Assembly (NCBI GenBank): GCA_003220535.1
Contig: QHSU01000067.1
Span: 62,001 to 126,000 of the forward strand
Direction: 5' to 3'
Length of the DNA stretch: 64,000 nucleotides
DNA from: Candidatus Rokuibacteriota bacterium
GTDB taxonomy: Bacteria; Methylomirabilota; Methylomirabilia; Rokubacteriales; CSP1-6
Both the position numbers and the translations under genes were made by a program. The notes below the pieces were generated by a model. That model had not been told where the DNA came from and ran no database searches. It saw only the letters and a program-made list of their open reading frames with translations. Numbering within the stretch: the first letter of the stretch is position 1; every line of letters begins with the position of its first letter. Shown one piece after another: positions 51,210-59,631 of the stretch.

Positions 51210-51377
51210 GACCCACCTCTGAGAGATCTCCCGCGGTTGACGACACTCCCTGGTACGCGGAAGACTGCGCCAGAGTCGTGGTCTGGTGAAGGAGGGGTCC
51301 ACGATGAACCAACGCCACGGCCAGACTGGCTCAGTGTGACACGTTTCTTCCGAGGCTGGCGGTTTATTTCGCCGCGG

Positions 51378-51383
51378 TAGAAT
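51378..51383 (+). promoter_or_regulatory. Candidate -10 element for the adenylate cyclase
   Basis: TAGAAT six bases before the GTG at 51390. No ribosome site intervenes, so a leaderless transcript is possible. Confidence 0.4.
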
Positions 51384-51389
51384 TGGCCG

Positions 51390-53129
51390 GTGCGCTTCCG
51401 TAGCTTTCGTAGCTTCCGCGGGCGGCTCGTCGTCGTCTTCGTCGGGCTGTTCGCGGTCATCCAGGCGACGAGCTTCCTCGTCGTCGCGGCCGCCGTGCGG
51501 GCGAGCGCGCGCAACGAGATCAGTGAAGAGCTGCGGCTCGCCGGCACCTTGTTCGTGCGGCAGCTCGAGTCGCGCAGCCAGCAGCTCGTCGCGGCCACCC
51601 GGCTGCTGACGGGCGACTTCGCGCTGAAGACGGCCGCCGCGACGGCGGACCAGGCGACCACACGCTCCGTCCTCGAGAACCATCGGCAGCGGATCGAAGC
51701 CGACGTGCTGATGCTCGTGTCGCCCGAAGGCACCGTGGGCGCCGATACGCGCATGCCGGGCCGGCTCGGGGCGCCGTTCGCGCTCCCACGCCTCCTGCAG
51801 GACGCGGAGCAGACGGGCGAGGCCTCGCGCATCGTCGTGATGGACGGCGCTCTCTACCGGCTGGCCATCGTGCCGCTGCTGGCGCCCGTCCCGATCGCCT
51901 GGGTCTGCGCGGGATTCGCCATCGACGATCGCACCGCGGCCGACCTGCGGCGCCTGACGGGGCTGCACGTCTCCTTCTTCCACCGTCAAGGGCGCGACTT
52001 CGCCGTGCATGCGTCCACCCTCGACGGCCCCGACCGGGACGAGCTCCAGCGGGGACTGACGGCGATCCGCAAGGCCGGCGTCATCGACCTGCGCGGCGAG
52101 CCGCACGTGATTCGCGTCGAACCGGTCGGCGACGAGATCCTCGTCGTGCTCCAGCGGCCCCTGGCCGAGGCGCTCAAGCCGTACGCGGGCCTCTTCCGCA
52201 CCCTGCTCGCAGTCGGGGCCGCGGGCCTGCTGCTGGCGCTCCTCGGGGCCATCGTCGTCGCACGGCGGATGAGCCATCCCGTGCAGGCACTGGTGAGCGC
52301 GGCGCGGAATGTGGCCGCCGGCGATTTCGGCGCGGCGGTCGCCGTGCGGCGGCGCGACGAGCTGGGCGAGCTCGGCACCACGTTCAACGTGATGCTCGCC
52401 GGCCTGCGCGACCGCGAGCGGGTGCGCGCCGAGCTCGAACGCGCCGAGCGGCTCAAGCGCTTCTTCTCGCCGCAGCTCGCCGAGCTCCTGTCGGCCGGCG
52501 ACGAGTCGATGCTGGCCTCGCACCGGCGCGAGATCACGGTGCTCTTCTGCGATCTCCGGGGGTTCACCGCCTTCGCCGAGAAGGCCGACCCCGAGGAAGT
52601 CATGCGGCTGCTCCGCGACTACCACGGGGCGGTCGGGGCGCTGATCTCCCGGTACGAAGGGACGCTCGAGCGTTTCACCGGCGACGGACTCATGGTGTTC
52701 TTCAACGACCCCGTCCCCTGCCCCGACCCCGCGGCGCGCGCGGTCGGCATGGCGATCGCGATGCGCGACGCCGTCCAGCGGCTGCTCGACGAGTGGCGCC
52801 GCCGGGGGAACGCGCTCGGCTTCGGGACCGGCATCGACATGGGCTACGCCACGGTCGGACGCATCGGGTTCGAGGGGCGGTTCGACTACGCGGCCATCGG
52901 CACGGTGACGAACCTGAGCGCCCGGCTCTGCCAGGAAGCCCGCGACGGCCAGATCCTCGTCTCCCAGCGGGTCTACGCCGAAGTCGAGAACCTCGTCGAA
53001 GGCATCGCGCTCGACGCCCTCACACTGCGCGGCTTCGCTCGACCGCTCATCGCGTTCAGCGTGCTCCGACTGCGGGGCGGCGAGCCCGCGCTCACCAGGC
53101 AGCCGCGGGTCAAAGAAGAGACCGGATGA
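51390..53129 (+). CDS. Class III adenylate/guanylate cyclase with sensor and HAMP domain
   Basis: A 579-residue membrane receptor: N-terminal helix about 8-35 (LVVVFVGLFAVIQATSFLVV), a periplasmic sensor domain to about 265, a second helix (LLAVGAAGLLLALLGAIVVARR), a HAMP linker (MSHPVQALVSAARNVAAGDF) and the cyclase domain with EITVLFCDLRGFTAFAEKAD, FTGDGLMVFFND (the two metal-binding acidic residues) and GFEGRFDYAAIGTVTNLSARL. It makes cAMP or cGMP in response to an extracytoplasmic cue. The start is GTG 51390. The stop overlaps an ATG of the duplicated start of the cupredoxin gene downstream. Confidence 0.92.
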   Translation: MRFRSFRSFRGRLVVVFVGLFAVIQATSFLVVAAAVRASARNEISEELRLAGTLFVRQLESRSQQLVAATRLLTGDFALKTAAATADQATTRSVLENHRQRIEADVLMLVSPEGTVGADTRMPGRLGAPFALPRLLQDAEQTGEASRIVVMDGALYRLAIVPLLAPVPIAWVCAGFAIDDRTAADLRRLTGLHVSFFHRQGRDFAVHASTLDGPDRDELQRGLTAIRKAGVIDLRGEPHVIRVEPVGDEILVVLQRPLAEALKPYAGLFRTLLAVGAAGLLLALLGAIVVARRMSHPVQALVSAARNVAAGDFGAAVAVRRRDELGELGTTFNVMLAGLRDRERVRAELERAERLKRFFSPQLAELLSAGDESMLASHRREITVLFCDLRGFTAFAEKADPEEVMRLLRDYHGAVGALISRYEGTLERFTGDGLMVFFNDPVPCPDPAARAVGMAIAMRDAVQRLLDEWRRRGNALGFGTGIDMGYATVGRIGFEGRFDYAAIGTVTNLSARLCQEARDGQILVSQRVYAEVENLVEGIALDALTLRGFARPLIAFSVLRLRGGEPALTRQPRVKEETG

Positions 53130-53153
53130 TCCGACCGGCATGATCCGACCGGC
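53126..53153 (+). repeat. Tandem 14-bp duplication of a gene start
   Basis: ATGATCCGACCGGC occurs twice head to tail at 53126-53139 and 53140-53153. The first ATG now gives only MIRPA and a stop, overlapping the cyclase stop (ATGA). The second ATG starts the cupredoxin gene. Confidence 0.85.
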
Positions 53154-53814
53154 ACTCGCGGCCCTGCTGACCGGGCTGACGCTGATCGCTGCGGGCGGTT
53201 TCGGGGAGGCCCAGGCGCGTTCGGGCCCCGTCGAGGCCGTGGTCACTGACGAGAAGGGCAAGCCGGTCGAAGACGCCGTGGTCTCCCTGACGTCGCTCGG
53301 GGCGCCGGCGCCGGCGCCGCCGCCCGCGAAGGTGATCGTGGACCAGATCGACAAGGAGTTCGTCCCCTTCGTGCTGCCGGTCTACGTCGGCTCATCGGTG
53401 AGCTTTCCGAACCGCGACAACATCCGGCACCACGTCTATTCGTTCTCGTCGCCGAAGAAGTTCGAGCTGCCGCTCTACATCGGCACGCCGGCCGCGCCGA
53501 TCGTCTTTGACAAGCCGGGGGTCGTCGCGCTCGGCTGCAACATCCACGACTGGATGCTGGCCTACATCTACGTGTTGACGACGCCCTCTTTCGTCAAGAC
53601 GGCTGCCGACGGCAAGGGGCGTCTCGAGGGACTCGCGGCCGGCGCCTACGAGGCGCGCGTCTGGCACCCGCGGCTGCGCGTCGACACCGAGAAGACGGCG
53701 AAGCCCCTCACGCTCGCCACCGGCGAGCCGGCGCAGGTGGCGTTCGTCGTGTCGCTCAAGTCCGAGTGGCGCATCCCGCGACGAATCGATCCCTACAAAG
53801 GGTCGCCGAACTAG
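53140..53814 (+). CDS. Exported cupredoxin-domain protein (methylamine utilization-like)
   Basis: A 224-residue exported copper protein. The signal peptide covers residues 1-27 (PALAALLTGLTLIAAGG, ending AQA-RS). The core has a plastocyanin-like copper set: His97/His98 in RHHVYSF, and Cys133, His136 and Met139 in GCNIHDWM. Such proteins occur in methylamine utilization and other periplasmic electron-transfer loci. It sits directly downstream of the adenylate cyclase and was originally coupled to it by ATGA, so the cyclase sensor may read an electron-transfer or metal cue (inference). Confidence 0.87.
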   Translation: MIRPALAALLTGLTLIAAGGFGEAQARSGPVEAVVTDEKGKPVEDAVVSLTSLGAPAPAPPPAKVIVDQIDKEFVPFVLPVYVGSSVSFPNRDNIRHHVYSFSSPKKFELPLYIGTPAAPIVFDKPGVVALGCNIHDWMLAYIYVLTTPSFVKTAADGKGRLEGLAAGAYEARVWHPRLRVDTEKTAKPLTLATGEPAQVAFVVSLKSEWRIPRRIDPYKGSPN

Positions 53815-53833
53815 CGACAGTCAACCCATCGCT

Positions 53834-53861
53834 TGACTATCAATCAGTACGTTGATAGTCA
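53834..53861. promoter_or_regulatory. 10-bp inverted repeat, ArsR-type operator candidate
   Basis: TGACTATCAA and TTGATAGTCA face each other with an 8-base spacer, an ATCAA-N8-TTGAT layout like operators of ArsR/SmtB-type repressors. It stands directly before the remnant of an ArsR gene. Confidence 0.5.
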
Positions 53862-54093
53862 GGCCGTGTCGCGCCATGTGCAGGTCCTGGTGCAAGCCGG
53901 CCTCGTGCGGCAAGAGCGCACCGGTCGCGTCGCGCGATGCAGCCTGGACGTCGGCGCGATGTTCGCGGCGGCGGTGTGGATCAACGAGTACAGCCAGTAC
54001 TGGCAGGCACAATTCAACACGCTGGCCCGGTGGCTCAAGACCCTGGACCGTAGCCGACCGAAGGCCGGTCGCCGGCGACGAGGCGCGCGATGA
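53852..54093 (+). pseudogene. ArsR-family regulator, N-terminally truncated
   Basis: The frame reads AVSRHVQVLVQAGLVRQERTG (recognition helix and wing of an ArsR HTH), then the C-terminal part to ARWLKTLDRSRP and TGA at 54091-54093. The first half of the HTH and a normal start are missing; the only starts near are TTG 53833 or 53852 within the inverted repeat. It seems a deletion joined the operator to the middle of the gene. The stop overlaps ATG 54090 (ATGA). Confidence 0.7.
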
Positions 54094-54258
54094 AATACGC
54101 ACAGGGAACCCGACAGCTCGTGCGATATCGCCAGCGAATCGCCGCGCTCCGGCAGAAGATGCCACGATCGGTACGAGGATCGGCCCGTCATCGCTGGAAC
54201 CGGGCTGAAGCCACCCGCGACGAGGAGATGACCGCGGTGGTACGTGGGGTCTACCGCG
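54090..54258 (+). other. Possible DUF899-like gene remnant
   Basis: After the ATGA overlap a frame begins MKYAQGTRQLVRYRQRIAAL RQKM, like the start of DUF899/thioredoxin-like proteins often paired with ArsR regulators. The similarity ends within about 25 residues and nothing more of the family follows before the convergent binding-protein gene. Low confidence. Confidence 0.3.
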
Positions 54259-55869
54259 CTAACGCTCCAGCCACGTGTGCATCAGCCGGTAGCCCAGCCC
54301 GTAACCGTCGTGGTGGCGGAAGCCCTTCACCGCGGGCTGGTGGGCGATGTACTGCGGCTGCCACGGCAGATAGACGTAGTAGGCCTTGTCCACGAGGTAG
54401 CGCTGGATGTCGTCGACGATCTCGCGGCGGCGCTTCGGGTCCATCTCACGACGCTGGGCGATCAAGAGCTTGTTGAGCTCGGCGTCGGCGACATGGCTCC
54501 GGTTGGTGGGCACCTCGGGGAAATGCACGCCGTAGAGCCAGTCGTCGATCTCGGTGTACGGGGTGACCGGCGCGATCGCCATCTTGTCGAATTTCCCGAG
54601 CGCCGTCGTGGTAACCCACTTGCCGTACTCCTCGGGCTTCAGCTCCACGGTGATGCCGATGCGGCTCAGGTTGTCGGTGACCAGATCGTAGTAGCTCCGC
54701 CACGGCGGGCTGAAGCCCGGCCAGTGATAGGCGGGCGTGGTGAAGCCCTTGGGGTAGCCGGCCTCGGCCAGGAGCTTCTTCGCCTCGGCCAGGTCGTAGC
54801 CGACGAGATACCTGGTCTTGGCCGGGTCCATCTTCGAGAGCTCGAGCTTCCATTCCTTCAGCGCGCAGGGTACGGGCCCGGAATCGAGGCAGCCTTCGCC
54901 GTAGAGCAGCGAGTCGTTCCACGCCTTCCGCTCGATGGCCAGCGACACCGCGCGCCGCACGCGCACGTCGTTGAAGGGCGGCTGATCGGTGCGGAAGTAG
55001 ATCATCGCCTGGCCGATGACCGGCGTCAGGGTCATGGGGATCTCGGGGTTGGTCTTCTGGAGCGAGCGGCCCTCCTCGACGGCGGCCCACGCCCACTGGT
55101 GCCCGAGATCCACCTTGCCGGCCCGAAGGAGTGACAGGCGGGTCGAGGCGTCGGGAGTGATCTCGATGACGACGCCGTCGAGGTACGGCAGCCCCTTCAT
55201 GAAATAATCGGGGTTCCGCTCGAAGACCAGCCGCACGCCCTTGTCGTACGACTTGAGAATGAACGGCCCCGTCCCGATGACCGCCTCGGGCCGGTTGTAG
55301 TCGCCGAACTTCTGTTCCACCTCGCGCGGCAAGATGGCGGTGTACGTCGAGTTCGCCAGGTGGTTCAGGAACGGCGCGTAAGGCTCCTTGAGGGTGATGC
55401 GCACCGTGTAGTGGTCGACGGCTTCGATCGACTGCACGGGGTCGAACCGCGTTCGGAAGGCGGACTTGGCCATGAACCGTTCGAGCGAGAACTTCACGTC
55501 GGCGGCGGTCATCTCGCGTCCGTTCACGGGCGGCTTGTTGTGGAACTTCACGCCGCGACGGAGGTGGAACGTGTACACGGTGCCGTCTTTCGACACCGTC
55601 CACCGCTCGGCCAGGTCGGGCACGATCGAGAAGTCGGTCGGGTGCGTCTGCTCAGGGCCGTGCGGGAACCGGACGAGCTGGCCGTAGGCGAGGCTCACGT
55701 GGGTGTGGGTGAGGAAGCTGATGTTCAGGTGCGGATCGAGGCTCGGCGCCTCGCGCTCGGCGATGCGCAGGACGCCGCCGCGCTTGGGCTGCTGCGCGAC
55801 GGCCGCAGGACCGAGAGCGAGAAGCGTCACGGCGAGCAGAACCGCGACGAGCGCACGGCGCCGGGTCAT
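54259..55869 (-). CDS. ABC transporter substrate-binding protein, family 5 (oligopeptide type)
   Basis: A 536-residue periplasmic binding protein of the OppA/DppA class: signal peptide MTRRRALVAVLLAVTLLALG to about residue 25, then KRGGVLRIAEREAPSLDPHL, the family segment EMTAADVKFSLERFM, VRITLKEPYAPFLNHLANS, GTGPFILKSYDKG and DPKRRREIVDDIQRYLVDKA. It binds peptides, nickel complexes or other small solutes for an ABC importer. No permease or ATPase genes follow here, so it is an orphan or works with distant partners. Its ATG overlaps the nitroreductase stop by four bases. Confidence 0.9.
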   Translation of the reverse strand: MTRRRALVAVLLAVTLLALGPAAVAQQPKRGGVLRIAEREAPSLDPHLNISFLTHTHVSLAYGQLVRFPHGPEQTHPTDFSIVPDLAERWTVSKDGTVYTFHLRRGVKFHNKPPVNGREMTAADVKFSLERFMAKSAFRTRFDPVQSIEAVDHYTVRITLKEPYAPFLNHLANSTYTAILPREVEQKFGDYNRPEAVIGTGPFILKSYDKGVRLVFERNPDYFMKGLPYLDGVVIEITPDASTRLSLLRAGKVDLGHQWAWAAVEEGRSLQKTNPEIPMTLTPVIGQAMIYFRTDQPPFNDVRVRRAVSLAIERKAWNDSLLYGEGCLDSGPVPCALKEWKLELSKMDPAKTRYLVGYDLAEAKKLLAEAGYPKGFTTPAYHWPGFSPPWRSYYDLVTDNLSRIGITVELKPEEYGKWVTTTALGKFDKMAIAPVTPYTEIDDWLYGVHFPEVPTNRSHVADAELNKLLIAQRREMDPKRRREIVDDIQRYLVDKAYYVYLPWQPQYIAHQPAVKGFRHHDGYGLGYRLMHTWLER

Positions 55870-56502
55870 GGACGGGCCTCCCATCTCTGGCCCCATTGCT
55901 CTTCGAACGTCACGTCTTCTACCGGACGTCGATTGGTGGGGCCATACAGGTTCTGTGAAGCCGGGTAGCCCAGCGGCAACAGCGCGGCCGTGTCCACGTT
56001 CTCCGGGATGCCGAGCTTCGCCTTGATCTCTTTCTCGAAGCCTCGCCGTGGCCGGGTCGTCAGCACGCTGGCGAGCCCCAGACCGCGCGCGGCCAGGAGC
56101 ATGTTCTGGACGGCGGGGTAGACGCTCGCGCCCCGGTTGATGTCGCTCGGCGAGCCGTCGTGCTGAAGGCAACACAGGATGAGCACCGGCACCTCGTGAA
56201 GATGCTCGGCCAGGTGGTTGGCGGCCGCGTCGTTGCGTGCCATGGTCCTGGCCTCGGCCTCGTTCTTCGGCGGCGCGTGGACGGGGACGGCGGTGTTGCG
56301 GTATCGCTCCTGGATCCAGCGCTTCGTCGCCCCGTCCTTGATGACGACGAAGCGCCAGCGCTGCTGGTTGCCGCCGCTGGGCGCGCGCGTGCCGGCCTCC
56401 AGCACTTTTGCGCACGAGCGCGTCGGGAATCGGATCGGGACGGATGTAACGCAGGGCGCGCTGGGTGTACATCGCCTCGAAGAGGCCGAGCTCTTCAGCC
56501 AT
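55866..56502 (-). pseudogene. Nitroreductase-family gene with a 1-nt insertion
   Basis: The front (MAEELGLFEAMYTQRALRYI, RPDPIPDALVRK) is in one frame from ATG 56502. The body (VLEAGTRAPSGGNQQRWRFVV to EEQWGQRWEARP) is in the next frame from about 56405. The break is in CGCAAAAGTG, where removing one A restores a continuous 211-residue nitroreductase with the FMN segments RxSGGN and LPLGYP. Either a sequencing or consensus error, or real loss. It is transcribed into the binding-protein gene. Confidence 0.8.
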
Positions 56503-56546
56503 ATCGCTTCTCCTCCCGAAGAGAGTCCAGAGAGGGCCGGTCGCGA

Positions 56547-57341
56547 TCAGTCGAAGATGATGCCGCCGTCGACGTTGAAGGATTGCCCGGTGATGTTGCG
56601 CGCGCCCGGCGACGCGAGGAACACGGCCAGGGCGGCGATGTCCTCGGGCTCGTTCGGGCGCCCGAGCGGGATCGCGGCGTTGCGCCTCCGCTCCATCTCG
56701 TCGACCGTGACGCCCTCCGCGGCGGCGCGCGTCCGCAGATTCTCGTCCGACAGCGCGCTGATGGTGGTGCCCGGGCAGATGGCGTTCACGTTGATGTTGT
56801 GCTGGGCGAGCTGGAGCGCCGCCAGGCGCGTCATGCCGATGACGGCGCCCTTGCTGCCGGCGTAGATCGCGTTCGAGGCGCCGGAGAACCCCTTGCCTGC
56901 GATGGAGGCGATGTTCACGACCACGCCGCTGCGCCGGGGGATCATCTCGCGCGCGACGCGCTGCAGGCAGAAGAAGACGCCCTTGCCGTTGACCCGCATG
57001 ATGCGGTCCCAGTCCTCTTCGGTGAGATCCATGATGTAGGCGCGGCGCGTGACGCCGGCGTTGTTGACGAGGATATCGACCTGGCCGAAGGCGTCGACGG
57101 CCTGGCGGACCATCCCGTCGATGCTCTTGAGGTCGCCGACGTCGGCCCCGAGGGCCAGGCCCTTGCGGCCGAGCGCGCTGACGGCGTCGGCCGTCGCCTT
57201 GGCGGCCCCCTGCTCGAGGTCGACCGCTACGACGTGCGCGCCGCTCTTCGCCAGGGCCAGCGCCGTCGCGCGGCCGATGCCGCGCGCGGCGCCGGTGACG
57301 ATCGCGACACGATCGGTGAGCGACTGGCCCGGGTCGGCCAT
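56547..57341 (-). CDS. SDR-family oxidoreductase
   Basis: A 264-residue short-chain dehydrogenase: VAIVTGAARGIGRATALALA, VDILVNNAGVTRRAYI, NIASIAGKGFSGASNAIYAGSK with catalytic Ser and YxxxK, and a C-terminal NITGQSFNVDGG. Likely NAD-dependent. It begins two bases after the stop of the 2-hydroxyacid dehydrogenase, so the two are one operon acting on related alcohols or hydroxy acids. The substrate is unknown. Confidence 0.9.
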   Translation of the reverse strand: MADPGQSLTDRVAIVTGAARGIGRATALALAKSGAHVVAVDLEQGAAKATADAVSALGRKGLALGADVGDLKSIDGMVRQAVDAFGQVDILVNNAGVTRRAYIMDLTEEDWDRIMRVNGKGVFFCLQRVAREMIPRRSGVVVNIASIAGKGFSGASNAIYAGSKGAVIGMTRLAALQLAQHNINVNAICPGTTISALSDENLRTRAAAEGVTVDEMERRRNAAIPLGRPNEPEDIAALAVFLASPGARNITGQSFNVDGGIIFD

Positions 57342-57343
57342 CG

Positions 57344-58327
57344 CTAGGCTCCGGGCGGCGTCAGGAGCTCGGGGATCACCCACTTGGCCGGGCGGCCCGC
57401 GGCGACGCGCTGGATGTTGTCGAAGCCGTTCCGGAACCGCGCCGCCCAGTTCTCCCAGGTCGGCCCGGCCGAGTGTGGCGTGAGGGTGACGTTCTTCAGC
57501 GCGTAGAGCGGATGATTGGGCTTCGCCGGCTCCTCGACCAGCACGTCGAGCCCGGCCGCCAGGATCTGCCCCTCCGTCAGCGCCTTGTGAAGCGCCGCCT
57601 CGTCGACGACCGGCCCGCGGCAGGTATTGATGAGGATCGCGCTCTTCTTCATCATCGCGAGCTCGCGCGCGCCGATGAGCTTCCGCGTGCTCTCGTCGAG
57701 CGGCACGTGCAGGCTGACGATGTCCGACGTTCTCAAGAGTTCGGTGAAGAGGACGAAGCGGACGCCGAGGGCGTCTTCCTGGTCCTCGGTGAGCCGCGCG
57801 ATGTCGTAGTAGATGACGTTCATGCTGAACGCGTGCGCGAGCCGGGCGACCTTCTTGCCGATGTTGCCGAAACCCACGATGCCGAGCGTCTTGCCGTGGA
57901 GCTCGAACACCCGCGAGTCGAAGTGGTTGCCTACCCGCCACTTGCCGGCGACCACGTCGTTGTGGAACACGACCAGCCGCTTCAGGACCGCGAGCATCAG
58001 CATGATCGCGTGCTCGGAGACCGCGATCGCGTTGGCGCCGCCGTTGTTGGCGACCGGCACTTTCGCCTTCCTCGCCGACTCGATGTCGACACGGTCGTAG
58101 CCGGCGCTGAGGAGCTGGACCAGCTTCAGCTTGGGCGCCGACCGGAAGAACTCGCCGCCGATCGGGCGGCCGAGGCCCATGACGAACTCCGCGTCCTTGA
58201 CGGCGTCGTAGAACGCCGGCGTGTCCTGGTCGACCACCACGAGCTCGAAGCCGGGAGGCGTCAGCGACTTCGCGATGTCGAGGATCGCGTCGGGTTGCTT
58301 GGGAATGAAGAGGATCTTGGTCGCCAT
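57344..58327 (-). CDS. D-2-hydroxyacid dehydrogenase (NAD-dependent)
   Basis: A 327-residue D-isomer-specific dehydrogenase: substrate-domain start KILFIPKQPDAIL, NAD fold GIVGFGNIGKKVARLAHAF, the catalytic Arg in NTCRGPVVDEAALH, Glu in DVLVEEP, and His in LTPHSAGPTWENW. It reduces 2-keto acids to D-2-hydroxy acids (or the reverse). It is upstream of the SDR and downstream of a cupin gene (31-base gap), all on the minus strand. Confidence 0.92.
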   Translation of the reverse strand: MATKILFIPKQPDAILDIAKSLTPPGFELVVVDQDTPAFYDAVKDAEFVMGLGRPIGGEFFRSAPKLKLVQLLSAGYDRVDIESARKAKVPVANNGGANAIAVSEHAIMLMLAVLKRLVVFHNDVVAGKWRVGNHFDSRVFELHGKTLGIVGFGNIGKKVARLAHAFSMNVIYYDIARLTEDQEDALGVRFVLFTELLRTSDIVSLHVPLDESTRKLIGARELAMMKKSAILINTCRGPVVDEAALHKALTEGQILAAGLDVLVEEPAKPNHPLYALKNVTLTPHSAGPTWENWAARFRNGFDNIQRVAAGRPAKWVIPELLTPPGA

Positions 58328-58358
58328 GTCCGGCTCCTTTTGCGGTTTGACGAGGCGG

Positions 58359-58694
58359 TTACGCCAGGGGGACGGTTGCGGTCACGCAGATCTGGGTGCC
58401 GAGGACCCGCGTCGTGTGCCCCTTGCCCGTCGTGTCCTCGACCAGGCGGGCGTCCCCCGGACCGAACACGTGCTTGGATCCGTCGCCGAGCCCGATTTCT
58501 AGCTGGCCGGAGAGAATGATGACGAACTGACGCCGCGGCGCGGGGTGCCAGTCGAGAAACTGCCCGACGGGCCACTCACGGAAGGTGATCTGACTCGCCG
58601 GCAACCCCTTCAGCCAGTCGGGCTTCGCCTTGAGCTCGATCGTCTCGATGTGCGCCTGCCCGTCGCTGCCTGCGTAAAGCCGAAACGTGCCCAT
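58359..58694 (-). CDS. Cupin-domain protein
   Basis: A 111-residue single cupin: WHPAPRRQFVIILSGQLEIGLGDG (first motif with a His) and FGPGDARLVEDTTGKGHTTRV (second motif with a His near the end). GGGAGGA precedes ATG 58694, which beats the longer 58784 start. It lies upstream of the 2-hydroxyacid dehydrogenase and is divergent from the alpha/beta-hydrolase. A role as a small dioxygenase, isomerase or sensor is possible. Confidence 0.85.
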   Translation of the reverse strand: MGTFRLYAGSDGQAHIETIELKAKPDWLKGLPASQITFREWPVGQFLDWHPAPRRQFVIILSGQLEIGLGDGSKHVFGPGDARLVEDTTGKGHTTRVLGTQICVTATVPLA

Positions 58695-58712
58695 CGCGTC
58701 CTCCCGTCGTCG

Positions 58713-58742
58713 TTGTCGGAACGGAGGGGATGCTAGCATAAT
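58713..58742 (+). promoter_or_regulatory. Candidate promoter of the alpha/beta-hydrolase
   Basis: TTGTCG (58713-58718) and CATAAT (58737-58742) with an 18-base spacer; CATAAT ends 7 bases before the ATG at 58750. This is the only one of the start-proximal hexamers for which a -35-like box is also visible. Confidence 0.45.
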
Positions 58743-58749
58743 TCCAACG

Positions 58750-59631
58750 ATGACCGGCCGCATGCCGGGACCGACGTCCCACACGTTTTTCTCCCAGCGT
58801 CTACGGCTCCACTACGTCGACTGGGGCAACCCCACGAAGCCGCCGCTCGTGCTCCTGCACGGGGGGCGCGACCACTGCCGGAACTGGGACTGGGCGGCCG
58901 CGGCGCTCCGGGACGACTGGCACGTCATCGCGCCCGACCTGCGCGGCCACGGCGACAGCCAGTGGTCGACCGACGGCAGCTACGCGCTGGCCGGCTACAT
59001 CTACGATCTGACGCAGCTCATCCACCAGCAGCGCCTGGCGCCGGCCGCGATCATCGCCCACTCGCTCGGCGGCCAGATCGCCCTCCGCTACGCCGGCATC
59101 TATCCGGACACGGTCGCCCGGCTCGTGGCCATCGAGGGTCTGGGCCCCTCGCCCGCGCAACTGAAGCGAGGCGCCACCAAGACGATCGTCGAGCGCATCG
59201 ACGAGTGGATCGACGAGCAGCGGAGCCTCGCCGCGCGACTTCCCCGTCGCTACGCCTCGATCGAAGACGCCTTCCGCCGCATGCAGGAGGAAAACCCTCA
59301 TCTCACCGCGGAGCAGGCCCGCCACCTGACCGTGCACGGCGCCAACCAGAACGAGGACGGGACCTACAGCTGGAAGTTCGACAACTACGTTCGGGCCTGG
59401 CCGCCCTACGATATGCGGGGCCGCGACATCCAGCTGCTCTGGTCGCGGATCACCTGCCCAACGTTGCTCTTGTATGGCAAGGAGAGCCGCGCGGGCAATC
59501 CCGCCGAGGACGGGCGGGCGGCGCACTTTCGCCACGCGAGGGTGCTCGGCGTCGAGGGCGCCGGGCACTGGCTCCATCACGACCGGCTGGACGAGTTTCT
59601 CCGGATCGTCCGGAGCTTCCTCGCGCAGTGA
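58750..59631 (+). CDS. Alpha/beta-fold hydrolase
   Basis: A 293-residue hydrolase of the epoxide-hydrolase/haloalkane-like group: PPLVLLHGGRDHCRNWDW (oxyanion HG), APDLRGHGDSQWS, the nucleophile elbow AHSLGG with Ser105, and GAGHWLHHD with the catalytic His. The substrate is unknown. A Ser nucleophile favours an esterase or C-C hydrolase over dehalogenase. Its stop overlaps the DedA gene start by GTGA, showing co-transcription. Confidence 0.9.
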   Translation: MTGRMPGPTSHTFFSQRLRLHYVDWGNPTKPPLVLLHGGRDHCRNWDWAAAALRDDWHVIAPDLRGHGDSQWSTDGSYALAGYIYDLTQLIHQQRLAPAAIIAHSLGGQIALRYAGIYPDTVARLVAIEGLGPSPAQLKRGATKTIVERIDEWIDEQRSLAARLPRRYASIEDAFRRMQEENPHLTAEQARHLTVHGANQNEDGTYSWKFDNYVRAWPPYDMRGRDIQLLWSRITCPTLLLYGKESRAGNPAEDGRAAHFRHARVLGVEGAGHWLHHDRLDEFLRIVRSFLAQ

